A stretch of 40,920 nucleotides of DNA from Geobacillus jurassicus NBRC 107829 (GCF_001544315.1 NZ_BCQG01000033.1:1-40920), one strand, 5' to 3'. Positions 1 to 8,149 are shown, counted from the stretch's first letter. Notes: generated by a model from the sequence alone, not told the origin. A program made the numbers and translations.

Positions 1-700
1 ATATACTTTTCTCGCTCGGATCATTTGTCCCTAATTGCCCTTTAAACGCCTTCTCCAAAATTACCGCCCGCCGCTGTTCGATCGACTCCTTCACTTCTTC
101 AATCAGCCGCTTTGCTTCGTCGATTTTCGCAAACAGCCGCTCAATTTTATCGGCGATGCGTTTTTGTTCGTTTAGGGGGGGGAGTGGGAAAGACAGACTT
201 TCAATGAGAGCACCACTTATATTTGGCTGTGCTCCACCATACGCCAATTTCGAAATTTCTGTCGAGGAACTAATCACAAAATAATTTCTATACGCTGCAT
301 ATAAAATGTTATCATTAATCGTTTTGATATTTCCAACGCGTTGGTTTTGCATAGCGATTTCGTCCGAATTATATATACCTATTTTCCCAGTAGTAGCCCC
401 AGACATTGCGATTAATAAGTCGCCTTTGCGCACCAAAAACTTTTCATTGTAGAGCTCTCTAGGAACCCTAACAGCGGTTTCGGGAGTTGTTTCCATACCA
501 TTTAAATCGGATATTCGAATTATTGGTATACCCTCATCAGAATAATCAGTGCTTTTAAATGCATATCCATTAAATAACTTGGCAACAACTCCAAATTTCA
601 CCCACACCCAATTCCCCGGCACTTCGTACGGCTGCTCGTCTTTGGGCACGAGCGCTTCTTCGAGCAGCTGTTCCATCGATTTTGGTTTGGCCTTGCTCAT
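1..700 (-). CDS. hsdS: Type I restriction enzyme specificity subunit HsdS (partial, C-terminus outside window)
   Basis: DNA-recognition subunit of a type I restriction-modification complex; it sets the target sequence for HsdM and HsdR. About 233 N-terminal residues are visible, starting MSKAKPKSMEQLLEEALVPK. They hold one target-recognition domain and then the family's conserved SFPLPPLNEQKRIADKIE segment, which leads into the central coiled coil before the window ends. The ATG at 700 overlaps the hsdM stop by four bases (ATGA), so translation is probably coupled. An uninterrupted run of eight G (175-182; C8 on the coding strand) encodes part of the PLPPL motif. The second recognition domain is not visible. 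Confidence 0.93.
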   Translation of the reverse strand, partial: MSKAKPKSMEQLLEEALVPKDEQPYEVPGNWVWVKFGVVAKLFNGYAFKSTDYSDEGIPIIRISDLNGMETTPETAVRVPRELYNEKFLVRKGDLLIAMSGATTGKIGIYNSDEIAMQNQRVGNIKTINDNILYAAYRNYFVISSSTEISKLAYGGAQPNISGALIESLSFPLPPLNEQKRIADKIERLFAKIDEAKRLIEEVKESIEQRRAVILEKAFKGQLGTNDPSEKSI

Positions 701-2178
701 CGTTCTGACACCTCGAGTCGTTCAGCGACGTGGAGCATTTCGGTTTTTGCCGGTTCGTAGCGGGTCGGGTGTTCGGCCGCTTTCAGTTCGGCAATGACTT
801 CATTGAGCAGCGAGATGGCGAGCTCTAATTTCTCCACCGCTTCTTCAGCCGAGTCGATCGGGTCGGGCAAGTTGTCGTACACGGACAGCGATTCGTCGGC
901 GATGAGACCGATGTCGAGGCTGTCGCCTTTTTTGGCGATGTCGTCGCGGGTGAAGACGTTCCACCGTTCATCGTCGACTTGATGGCGGTCTTCGGCGGTG
1001 TAGGCTTTCATAAATCCGGCGAAATGGTCTTTCGTCAGCGGATTGCGCTTGCCAAACGACGGCATGTTCGTGCGAAGATCGTACACCCATACTTCTTTCG
1101 TGTTGCCCGTGTCTGTTTCCCCGCGGGTGAAGAACAAGACGTTCGTTTTCACCCCTTGGGCGTAGAAAATGCCGGTCGGCAAGCGCAAGATCGTATGGAC
1201 GTTGCATTTGTCCATCAAGTCGCGGCGGATGTCGGCGCCGACGCCGCCTTCAAACAGCACGTTGTCGGGCACAACGACCGCGGCGCGCGCCTTGCCGTTT
1301 GGTCTGAGCGCCCGGTAAATGTGCTGGAGGAAGTTCAGCTGCTTGTTTGACGTCATAAACGTAAAGTCGGTCCGTGTCGCCCGTTCCCCGCCTTTTTTTG
1401 TGCCAAACGGCGGGTTTGTCAAAATGACGTCATACCCTTTCAGCTGTTCGCCAAGGGGAGAGAGCGTGTCGCCAAGCAAAATGTCGCCGTGCACATCATG
1501 CAAGAGGGCGTTCATGACCGCGAGGCGGTGCGTGTCGCGGACGAGCTCGACCCCGGAGAACGCTTCATATTTCTGGAACCGAATTTCTTCTTCCGATAAA
1601 TCAAAATAGTCGTCCGTTTTCGCCCGGACGTGGCGGCTGGCGGCGATCATAAAGCCGAACGTCCCCGCCGCCGGGTCGTGGCAGCGCTCGCCGGGCTTCG
1701 GGTCAACGAGTTCGACGATGACGTCAATCAGCACGCGGGGGGTGAAATATTGCCCCGCGCCTGATTTCAATTCGCTCGCGTTTTTCTCGAGCAGCCCTTC
1801 GTACAAGGCGCCGAGCCCTTCTTCTTTCGCGTTGTACCAGTCAAGCGCGTCGATGGTGCGGATGATTTTTTCCAAGTTTTTCGGCTCACGGATGTTGGAC
1901 GTCGCGTCGGTGTAAATTTGCCTTAACAGTTCGTTCTCTTCCTGCCCAAGCGCCATGAGCAGCTGTTGGTAATACGTTTTCAGCTCGATTCCATCCTTTT
2001 TGGCGAGCACGTCCCAACGGTATGGCTCGGGGATGATGTATTCTTGCCCGGTTTCTTTCATCATTTTCAAAAACAGCAAATACGTCAGCTCGGTGACATA
2101 TTGGTGGTACGTGATGCCGTCGTCGCGCAAGACATTGCACAAGTTCCACAGCTTTTGGACAATTTCTCGGTTGTTCAT
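697..2178 (-). CDS. hsdM: Type I restriction-modification system DNA methyltransferase subunit HsdM
   Basis: N6-adenine methyltransferase subunit of the type I complex (493 aa, a normal length). The N-terminal about 120 residues match the helical HsdM_N domain. The SAM-binding motif follows as HDPAAGTFGFM and the catalytic motif IV as LTNPPFGTK. The HsdS-interacting C-terminus appears complete. It lies two bases downstream of hsdR and overlaps hsdS by four bases, so the three genes form one operon read on the minus strand. No disabling change is seen in the motifs. Confidence 0.96.
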   Translation of the reverse strand: MNNREIVQKLWNLCNVLRDDGITYHQYVTELTYLLFLKMMKETGQEYIIPEPYRWDVLAKKDGIELKTYYQQLLMALGQEENELLRQIYTDATSNIREPKNLEKIIRTIDALDWYNAKEEGLGALYEGLLEKNASELKSGAGQYFTPRVLIDVIVELVDPKPGERCHDPAAGTFGFMIAASRHVRAKTDDYFDLSEEEIRFQKYEAFSGVELVRDTHRLAVMNALLHDVHGDILLGDTLSPLGEQLKGYDVILTNPPFGTKKGGERATRTDFTFMTSNKQLNFLQHIYRALRPNGKARAAVVVPDNVLFEGGVGADIRRDLMDKCNVHTILRLPTGIFYAQGVKTNVLFFTRGETDTGNTKEVWVYDLRTNMPSFGKRNPLTKDHFAGFMKAYTAEDRHQVDDERWNVFTRDDIAKKGDSLDIGLIADESLSVYDNLPDPIDSAEEAVEKLELAISLLNEVIAELKAAEHPTRYEPAKTEMLHVAERLEVSER

Positions 2179-2180
2179 CT

Positions 2181-5100
2181 CTAGGCTTGCTCCTTCTTGG
2201 CGTAGTTGTACAAGTTTTCATTAATTTCGCGCACGATTTGCGGCAATTGACCGCCGAAAATATTGTTCAGCTGCTTAAAGCCGCCGTGGCTTTTAAACGG
2301 TTCGTAGTCAAACGCTTTTTCCGGGTCGGGATGGAGGACGTATTCTTGCAGCAGCTGTTTTTCGATCCGCTCAAGCCATTTCTTTTGCAGCGGCGGCCAT
2401 GGTTTCATCCGGTAAATGGCGTTCATGGCGCGGCGAATTCGTTCTTCATGACTGATGAGCGGGTCGCCGAGCGCCTGTTGGCGGATGAAGGCGATAATGT
2501 CGGCGGCGATGTCCTCATTTTTCGCCTCCCGCCATGCCGCCTGCAGTTTTTTCTCGGAAAAGCCTCTTCGGTCAAGTTCCAATCGCAGTTGTTTCAACTC
2601 TTCCCTCGTCAGTTCGGACGGCCGCTGGCAGACAATCATCAGCGCCGGGATTTTATTCATGTTCGTGCGGATAAATTCACCGAACGCCTCTAAATAGTCG
2701 TCCGGTTTTTCCGCATTGCCGTAGCCTCGTTTGACGCCAAGCAGCTTGTCTTCATGGTGGGAAATGTATTGCTTGCGCTCGCGGTACCGGTTTTCGTCCA
2801 AATAGCGGAACATCGATTTATATTCTTTCAGCCCGTCTTTCAGTTCATCAGACGGCAGCGATTTCAGCCAGTCGATGAATTCATCGACCGTTTTTCCGCC
2901 GGAAAGCACGCGGAAATCTTCGTGTTGCCTGTCGGACCACGTCCGCTTTTTCCGTTGCATCTTCGCAATGATTTGTTCTTTTTGGTATTCCAGATGGGCG
3001 GTCTGTTCAAGCTGTTCGAGTTCATCGAACAGCTCCGTCAGCGTCGCCTGCGGGCGGGCGACGACCGGTTTCATGCTTGTATACGGCTTTAACGTTTCGT
3101 AAATGCCGACGGCGTCAAAGATGTTGAAATGGTCTTTCCCAATCTCATCGCACCGCCTTGTCGCCCGGCCGAGCATTTGTTCATACAAAATGCGCGAGCG
3201 AACGCGGCGCAAAAAGACGAGGTTCGTAATCGCCGGCACATCGACCCCTGTCGTTAACAAATCGACCGTCACCGCGATTGTCGGGTATTTTTCGTTTTTA
3301 AACCTGCGGATCGCTCCTGACGGGTCTTTGATCGATCCGGTGATTTTCATGACCGCATTGTCATCGAACTCTCCGTATACGCGCGCAAATTCTTCTTTCA
3401 GCAGTCGGACGACGAGATCAGCGTGATCGTCCGTCGCGGCAAAAATGAGCGTCTTCCCTTCATCATCCGGAGCGATATAGTTGACGAGCTCGCGAATGAT
3501 GACGCGGTTAAAGCTTTCCGTTACGACTTTCGTGTTAAAGTGCGAAACATCAATGTTCAGTTCATCCTCCAAATACTCTTGCGACACCGTATGGGATACG
3601 GCGTCGTAGACATCAACCGTCTCTCCTTTCGCCCACGTAATCCCTTCCCGTTTCAGCACCGTATCAAACTGATACGGCGGCTCATGGTCGACCAAATACC
3701 CGTCGATGACCGCCTCGCGATACGAATACGTAAACACGGGCGGGCCGAAAATGTCCGTCGTATGCAAGGCGGGCGTCGCGGTCAAACCGATGCGGACGGC
3801 ATCGAAGTAATCGAGCACTTGCCGATACTTGCTTACATAATCGCGATGGTCTTTAAACTCCAGCTCGATTTCGTTCATTTCTTTATCCAACGTATAGCCG
3901 CGGTGGGCTTCGTCGACGATGATGCAGTCATACTGGTCAATCGGCGGAACGTCTTCGGGACGGTCGTTGTAAAAAATGCGCTTCAACATTCCTTGAACGG
4001 TGGCGATATGCACTTTCGTCTCCGGATCGGGCTTTTGGTCGTACAGCGACTGCAAACCGTAAATCTCGGCAAACGTCTGAAAGTGCTCCATTCGGCTTTC
4101 TTTAAACGCCGCTTCCGCTTGTTCGGCGAGCGCTTTTCGGTCAACGAGAAACAAAATGCGCCGAAACCGTTTCGCTTTGAGCAAGCGGTAAATCAAGCCG
4201 ATCGCCATGCGCGTTTTTCCCGTTCCCGTCGCCATGGCGACAAGCACGCTCCGGCGCTTGTCTTCAAGCGCCCGCTCAACAGCCTGAATCGCCCGCACTT
4301 GGTACGGCCGCAGTTTCAAATAATCGAACGTCTCATCGCGCAGCCGCTGTTCGGATCGTTCAATGTCTTGTTCCAGCAGCTGTTTCAACCCGTCCGGCGT
4401 ATACCAGCCTTGCAGCGGGCGCGGATGGTTCGTCGATTTCCGGGCGTCCAAAAACCAAATGCCGGACTTTTGTTCAAGCTGTTTCACGTACGGACGGCCG
4501 TTGGTGGCGAACAAAAATGGAACGAAATACTCCCCCCACGGCTCGTGAATCACTTCTTGCCCATGGCGCACAACGAGACGGGCGTATTGTTTTGCCTGTT
4601 CGATATCGGCGGGGATGTCTTTGCTTGCGCGTTTCGCTTCAATGAGGCCGACCAGCTCCAAGCCGATAAAAAGAGCATAATCGGCAACCCCGTGCCGAAG
4701 CGGCCATTCGGCAATCGCCAAATTCCGCCCCTTCTCTGGCCGCGCGCCTTTGGCAAAGCGCAGTTTTTCCGAATCAGCCTCCCAGCCAGCCGCCCGCAGC
4801 TGTTCATCGATGATGAGGCGCGTCTCTGCCTCAGTCAGTTCGAAATTCGCCACCGCCCGCCGCGAATAGTCACGCCGCTTTTGTTTTTCCTCGGCACTCG
4901 TATACAGCCCCGTCTCGCGGATGTGCGAAAGCTCCGCTTCCAAGTCGGCAAGCCGCTGTTTATACGATTCGATGAGCCGATTCAGTTCATCCGTCGATTC
5001 AGACGATGGCGGCAGCGGCTCTCGATACTGGGGAGCTTCGAACGACCAGTCGCCGTACACTTCCATAAACCATACAGCTAGGCGAAACGCCATGTGCAAT

Positions 5101-5423
5101 AGCGTCTTTGCCTCATGCACGTCCCCATAATTGGGATCATGCACCGCTTGATTGCCTTTTAAGCGGATCATCGTGAAGATGTCATATATCTCTTTTGGGA
5201 TGATTTGTTCATACAGCAGCACCTTGAGGCGGTCTTGCTGATCGGTGCCGCGCTCTTCGCGAATGCCTTCGAACGCCAATATGTATTTCGTCATCGCCTC
5301 GGCCAACTTGCGCAGCTCGCTGATCGCCACGTTTGGGTTTTGATGCACATGCCGCTCGGCCGTCTCCCCTACCCGGGCAAGCACATCCCATTTTCCTTCT
5401 AGAAATTGAAAGTTATGCGCCAT
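2181..5423 (-). CDS. hsdR: Type I restriction endonuclease subunit HsdR
   Basis: Motor and nuclease subunit that translocates and cuts unmodified DNA (1080 aa). Order: an N-terminal helical domain resembling DUF4145 (about residues 1-135), a coiled coil (about 140-175), a PD-(D/E)xK-type nuclease with D near 248 and the ExK pair in GLIEAKRAS, Walker A MATGTGKTRMA near 400, DEAH box IIVDEAHRG, helicase C-terminal motifs (TTGVDVPAI, MLGRATRR), and an EcoEI-type C-terminal region. All key residues look intact. The start at 5423 is preferred because a GAGGG box lies 7 bases upstream; the ATG two codons earlier abuts that box. Confidence 0.95.
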   Translation of the reverse strand: MAHNFQFLEGKWDVLARVGETAERHVHQNPNVAISELRKLAEAMTKYILAFEGIREERGTDQQDRLKVLLYEQIIPKEIYDIFTMIRLKGNQAVHDPNYGDVHEAKTLLHMAFRLAVWFMEVYGDWSFEAPQYREPLPPSSESTDELNRLIESYKQRLADLEAELSHIRETGLYTSAEEKQKRRDYSRRAVANFELTEAETRLIIDEQLRAAGWEADSEKLRFAKGARPEKGRNLAIAEWPLRHGVADYALFIGLELVGLIEAKRASKDIPADIEQAKQYARLVVRHGQEVIHEPWGEYFVPFLFATNGRPYVKQLEQKSGIWFLDARKSTNHPRPLQGWYTPDGLKQLLEQDIERSEQRLRDETFDYLKLRPYQVRAIQAVERALEDKRRSVLVAMATGTGKTRMAIGLIYRLLKAKRFRRILFLVDRKALAEQAEAAFKESRMEHFQTFAEIYGLQSLYDQKPDPETKVHIATVQGMLKRIFYNDRPEDVPPIDQYDCIIVDEAHRGYTLDKEMNEIELEFKDHRDYVSKYRQVLDYFDAVRIGLTATPALHTTDIFGPPVFTYSYREAVIDGYLVDHEPPYQFDTVLKREGITWAKGETVDVYDAVSHTVSQEYLEDELNIDVSHFNTKVVTESFNRVIIRELVNYIAPDDEGKTLIFAATDDHADLVVRLLKEEFARVYGEFDDNAVMKITGSIKDPSGAIRRFKNEKYPTIAVTVDLLTTGVDVPAITNLVFLRRVRSRILYEQMLGRATRRCDEIGKDHFNIFDAVGIYETLKPYTSMKPVVARPQATLTELFDELEQLEQTAHLEYQKEQIIAKMQRKKRTWSDRQHEDFRVLSGGKTVDEFIDWLKSLPSDELKDGLKEYKSMFRYLDENRYRERKQYISHHEDKLLGVKRGYGNAEKPDDYLEAFGEFIRTNMNKIPALMIVCQRPSELTREELKQLRLELDRRGFSEKKLQAAWREAKNEDIAADIIAFIRQQALGDPLISHEERIRRAMNAIYRMKPWPPLQKKWLERIEKQLLQEYVLHPDPEKAFDYEPFKSHGGFKQLNNIFGGQLPQIVREINENLYNYAKKEQA

Positions 5424-5471
5424 GTCCATCCCTCATCTTCGTCTCTTTTGCAACTTTCTTCTTTTGTTATT

Positions 5472-5501
5472 ATCATATCATGAAAAAAAGCCCGCTGAAA
5501 A
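5472..5501 (-). promoter_or_regulatory. Possible sigma-A promoter for hsdR-hsdM-hsdS
   Basis: On the minus strand TATGAT (5472-5477) is preceded, after 18 bases, by TTTTCA (5496-5501), about 50 bases upstream of the hsdR start. The -10 is good and the -35 is weak. The -35 lies inside the terminator hairpin of the upstream gene, an unusual but possible layout. Confidence 0.3.
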
Positions 5502-5507
5502 CGGGCT
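5482..5507 (-). terminator. Intrinsic terminator of the P-loop kinase gene
   Basis: AGCCCG and CGGGCT pair around a seven-base loop. On the minus strand the stem is followed by a run of seven T, so it should stop transcripts arriving from the kinase gene before hsdR. Confidence 0.75.
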
Positions 5508-5612
5508 GTTTGTGTTCACCGGCAGAGCAATAAAATTCGCAGTGTCATTGCTTCAAAGATGTGAGAATCAACTCGCGATGGCAAGGAAAGAGCAGCGCCA
5601 ATGAAACATCTT

Positions 5613-6152
5613 TTAACAAATTCGAAATCTTTGATTGCTCATGATTTCATCAATCATCTCATCTATGTCATCCTTACGTTTCCCGCTAGTATCCAAAAGA
5701 TGCTTTCGATCGAATCCTGATGCATGGAACTCATTCAGCAAAATGAGGCAGCGTTCCCCCATTTGTTGCTCGGGGGCCCTCATCTCATCCCTTTGCCTTA
5801 ACGTTTTCCCATCTGCCCACAAAACAACATACATAACCGTTACGTTTAAATTCTTTACATTTTCATACAACCATATCACTTCATGAGGAAAGGCAATATA
5901 ATCCACTACCACATCATTGCCGTATTTTACAAAATTTCTTGCAAGACTTAGAATATTATCCCAAATTAATGAAAGCTCTTCTTTACTTTCCCACGGTTTT
6001 TTCCGTCCATTGATATGCATATGGCTGATGTCATCGCCCGAAATATACGCACTACGCTCCAACTTGTTCGCCAATGCTGTTGAAATTGTTGATTTGCCAA
6101 CCCCAGCGGGGCCTGATATGACATAGACTGTGCTTGTTTGATTATTTTTCAT
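5613..6152 (-). CDS. AAA/P-loop nucleoside or small-molecule kinase-like protein
   Basis: A 179-residue protein of the small P-loop kinase type (shikimate, gluconate or chloramphenicol-phosphotransferase-like fold). The Walker A motif GPAGVGKST sits at residues 13-21, followed by a SGDDISHMH segment typical of substrate-binding aspartates, and a lid-like RQRDEMRAPEQQMGER arginine-rich stretch. The substrate cannot be named. The ATG at 6152 is chosen because an AAAGGG box lies 6 bases upstream; the ATG at 6158 abuts it. It stands alone between an IS element and the restriction locus and has its own terminator. Moderate AT-richness suggests possible acquisition. Confidence 0.75.
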   Translation of the reverse strand: MKNNQTSTVYVISGPAGVGKSTISTALANKLERSAYISGDDISHMHINGRKKPWESKEELSLIWDNILSLARNFVKYGNDVVVDYIAFPHEVIWLYENVKNLNVTVMYVVLWADGKTLRQRDEMRAPEQQMGERCLILLNEFHASGFDRKHLLDTSGKRKDDIDEMIDEIMSNQRFRIC

Positions 6153-6211
6153 ATGCATCCCTTTTTACCTATCTTTCAACCAAATTTTTTATAGAACGAT
6201 CGACTTCTTTT

Positions 6212-6372
6212 TGACACTCCGCACGCCTAAATCCGTGGGATTCTTGGGTCATTCGCGTCCTCATCCATTTCTGGTTCGGACAACGCCCAAGTTTAGGGGT
6301 GTGTCATCACCCCGTCCCATCGGGTTAAGCTGTACCCCCATGGGCGGCGCACCTGTGACCAGTGCGCTAGGT
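6212..6372 (-). ncRNA. Predicted right-end (omega/reRNA) guide RNA region of TnpB
   Basis: In the TnpB family the transcript of the right end folds into a scaffold and its 3' tail, copied from the flanking DNA, acts as guide. Here the stretch after the tnpB stop is GC-rich and full of short inverted repeats and ends with the terminal hairpin and GTGTCAA at 6211. The guide would be the flanking minus-strand sequence AAAGAAGTCGATCGTT and onward (about 6195-6210). The RNA is inferred from the family; no transcript evidence exists here. The scaffold probably also extends into the end of tnpB. Confidence 0.55.
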
Positions 6373-7427
6373 TAGGAGGCGAAACCCGAAATCGCTTTGG
6401 CGATGTTGATCGCGCCATTCAAGTCGGCGTGGAGGGTGTATCCGCATTGTTTACACTGAAAGTGGATGCCATTGCGATTTCCCTTTTCCCGATGTCCACA
6501 TTTACACGTTTGGCTCGTGTAGGTTGGATCCACCCACTCCACCCGAATGCCTGCCATTTCCGCTTTATAGGCAATCATCGTTTGCAGTTGGTGAAATGCC
6601 CAAGCATGAAGGCTTCGCCCCGCTTCTTTGGCCGATTTGGCCCGTTTCCGAATCCCCGTCAACGCTTCCATCCGAATCACGCCAACACCGTTGGCGAGGG
6701 CAAAATTCACGAGTTGACGGCTGATTTTGTGATTTTGATCCTTCATCCAGCGGGACTCTTTACGGCCGATTTTGCGAATCATATAGAGCTTTTTGGCTTT
6801 GCCCAACGTTCGCCGCAAAGCCGCATAGCGTCGGCGCACAAAGGCGCATTGGTTCCCTTTGAAAAACAACGATTTCGTTCCCACGCTGGCCACGGCGATA
6901 TAGCGAAGTCCCAAATCAACGCCCATTGCCTTTGTTTCGTGCTGTGGCTTCACGTCAAAGGTGATCGCGATCGCCAAATACCATCTCGTTCTCTTTTTGT
7001 AGAGCTTGGCGGCCCCTTGTTTGGCGGTTCCGTCCAACAGCCGCTTCAGCCACCCTTCTTGATAGGGGCGCGCAACCACTGGCACGCCAATTCGCTTCTC
7101 CAGTGTGGGGAAGGAAACCGTGTAGAACGCTCCTTTCTTTTCCACCTTCACGTTTTGATTGTTAAAGCAACACCAGAATGTTCGGAACTTCTTTGCCTTT
7201 TGTTTTTTCTTTTGGGACTTCACTTCTCGAATCGTCTGATTGACGACGGCGGAAGGAAACCGCTGCGACGAAAACGTTTTAAAAATTTTGCTCGTCGCTT
7301 GATTCAGTTCGGGATGATTCAACAGCCAATTCGCAAACGCGGTATTCACTGCTGTCATCCGTTCATACATATCTTGTTTGGCTTTCGTTGGCTTGTGCAG
7401 CTCCAGCCTTAGGGTGATCGTCGGCAT
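6372..7427 (-). CDS. tnpB: IS605-family RNA-guided nuclease TnpB (OrfB)
   Basis: RNA-guided DNA nuclease of IS200/IS605 elements, 351 aa. The RuvC-like residues are present: D171 in GVDLG, E254 in RMEAL and D335 in ADLNGA. The zinc-finger segment reads TCKCGHR...CKQCG, so the first pair is CxC instead of the usual CxxC; this may be a local variant. The start at 7427 is chosen because AGGGGGTGA lies just upstream; the earlier ATG at 7460 lacks such a site and overlaps tnpA. It follows tnpA by four bases. Known role: cleaves the donor joint to favour retention of the element. Confidence 0.93.
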   Translation of the reverse strand: MPTITLRLELHKPTKAKQDMYERMTAVNTAFANWLLNHPELNQATSKIFKTFSSQRFPSAVVNQTIREVKSQKKKQKAKKFRTFWCCFNNQNVKVEKKGAFYTVSFPTLEKRIGVPVVARPYQEGWLKRLLDGTAKQGAAKLYKKRTRWYLAIAITFDVKPQHETKAMGVDLGLRYIAVASVGTKSLFFKGNQCAFVRRRYAALRRTLGKAKKLYMIRKIGRKESRWMKDQNHKISRQLVNFALANGVGVIRMEALTGIRKRAKSAKEAGRSLHAWAFHQLQTMIAYKAEMAGIRVEWVDPTYTSQTCKCGHREKGNRNGIHFQCKQCGYTLHADLNGAINIAKAISGFAS

Positions 7428-7431
7428 GGAT

Positions 7432-7830
7432 TCACCCCCTTTTCTTTTGAGATTCCACATAACGTTTTATTGTCTCACTTGATACATTCCCTGCTGTACT
7501 AACGAAGAAAGAGCGTGTCCAAAGACTCGGCAGATGAGACAAGTGTTGAAATTCTTGTCTTAATCGTCTGGAAGTCGCTCCTTTCACTTTTGCCATCATA
7601 TCTGATGGAGAATCAGAAGGGAGGCAATTCAAGAACAAATGACAATGATCAGGCATCACTTCCATAGCAAGGATGATCCAATCATTCTCCTGGCAAATTT
7701 CTTCTACTAACTGCTTGAATCGCTCTTCCACTCTGCCCACTAACACCTTTCTTCGATACCGTGGACAGAAAACAAAATGATAGTTAATCAACGATACAAT
7801 TGTTTTCGTTCTTCGATATTCTTGTTCCAT
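7432..7830 (-). CDS. tnpA: IS200/IS605-family transposase TnpA (Y1 HUH enzyme)
   Basis: Single-strand transposase of 132 aa. The HUH motif is H62-C-H64 in PDHCHLFL and the nucleophile is Y124 in SSETIKRYVES. The length is slightly below the usual 140-155 but the fold elements are all present. No Shine-Dalgarno sequence is visible before the ATG (AATTAATAAT precedes it), consistent with the very poor translation known for IS200-type transposases. The upstream region holds two 29-bp direct repeats described separately. Confidence 0.93.
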   Translation of the reverse strand: MEQEYRRTKTIVSLINYHFVFCPRYRRKVLVGRVEERFKQLVEEICQENDWIILAMEVMPDHCHLFLNCLPSDSPSDMMAKVKGATSRRLRQEFQHLSHLPSLWTRSFFVSTAGNVSSETIKRYVESQKKRG

Positions 7831-7838
7831 ATTATTAA

Positions 7839-7931
7839 TTGTATCGGTTTAATGGTTATACTGAAACGCCATACCGCCAAGATACGGTTGCTTTTGCCAT
7901 TCTTGTATCGGTTTAATGGTTATACTGAAAC
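7839..7931. repeat. Two perfect 29-bp direct repeats separated by 35 bp (CRISPR-like spacing, inside IS left end)
   Basis: Identical 29-bp units lie at 7839-7867 and 7903-7931. Each starts TTGTATCGGTTTAATGG and ends ATACTGAAAC. The 35-bp interval and the terminal GAAAC resemble a one-spacer CRISPR unit of type I or III, but no cas gene is in the window and the units sit between the IS left-end hairpin and tnpA. A 64-bp period is also about six helical turns, which would suit two protein-binding sites upstream of tnpA. Confidence 0.75.
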
Positions 7932-7975
7932 CCTTAAAGATAAACATTGTTGCGCTAAACAATCCCATTAAGGGA
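7931..7975. repeat. Nested inverted repeat in IS left end
   Basis: CCCTTAA (from 7931) pairs with TTAAGGG (ending 7974), enclosing an inner ATTGTT-gcgcta-AACAAT hairpin (7946-7963). It lies between the second 29-bp repeat and the left-end hairpin. It may be a structured 5' leader of the tnpA transcript that limits expression. Confidence 0.5.
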
Positions 7976-8004
7976 TTTACCGAGCAACACCGTCTTTCAT
8001 CCCA

Positions 8005-8030
8005 CGATTGAAACCGTGGGCTTTCATACG
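8005..8030 (-). repeat. IS605 left-end recognition hairpin
   Basis: On the minus strand CCCACG and CGTGGG pair around GTTTCAAT. It matches the stem sequence of the right-end hairpin (CCCACGG), as expected if both are bound by the same TnpA. Confidence 0.75.
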
Positions 8031-8111
8031 GTTTTTTCTGTAAATGTTTTCGCTAAACATAGTCTCCCACATACAACCCAAACATTCAAATTAAAAACGA
8101 CAACATAAACA

Positions 8112-8149
8112 AAAAAATCCCTTTAAGCCTTGCAGCTCAAGGGATTTCA
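8112..8149 (-). terminator. Intrinsic terminator of tRNA-Val
   Basis: AAATCCCTT and AAGGGATTT pair perfectly (nine bases), and on the minus strand a T-run follows. It begins only a few bases after the tRNA 3' end. Confidence 0.85.

Larger units (their letters stand above)
6211..8039 (-). mobile_element. Complete IS200/IS605-family insertion sequence (about 1.83 kb)
   Basis: The element carries tnpA then tnpB on the minus strand. The left end (plus-coordinate 8039) has a subterminal hairpin CCCACG-N8-CGTGGG (8010-8030 region) and abuts TTTAC on the minus strand, a target type known for this family. The right end (6211) has the related hairpin CCCACGGATTTAGGCGTGCGG (split by positions 6221-6241) and ends in TCAA. 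There are no terminal inverted repeats or target duplication, as expected for single-strand 'peel and paste' transposition. Both proteins keep their catalytic residues, so the copy may be active. Boundaries are inferred from the hairpins and tetranucleotides. Confidence 0.85.

Noticed and set aside
3423-5081. 552-aa plus-strand open frame
   Set aside because: It is the antisense shadow of hsdR; its product has no family features and no start signals.
1-5423. A new defence system around the restriction locus
   Set aside because: The three genes form a standard type I hsdRMS operon, and the kinase-like neighbour has its own terminator and no visible link to defence.
6429-7412. 327-aa plus-strand open frame opposite tnpB
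   Set aside because: Antisense shadow of the conserved tnpB gene, rich in H, P and F as such shadows are.
7839-7931. Calling the paired repeats a CRISPR array outright
   Set aside because: There are only two repeats and one interval, no cas genes, no leader, and they lie inside an IS left end. They are kept as a repeat with CRISPR as one hypothesis.
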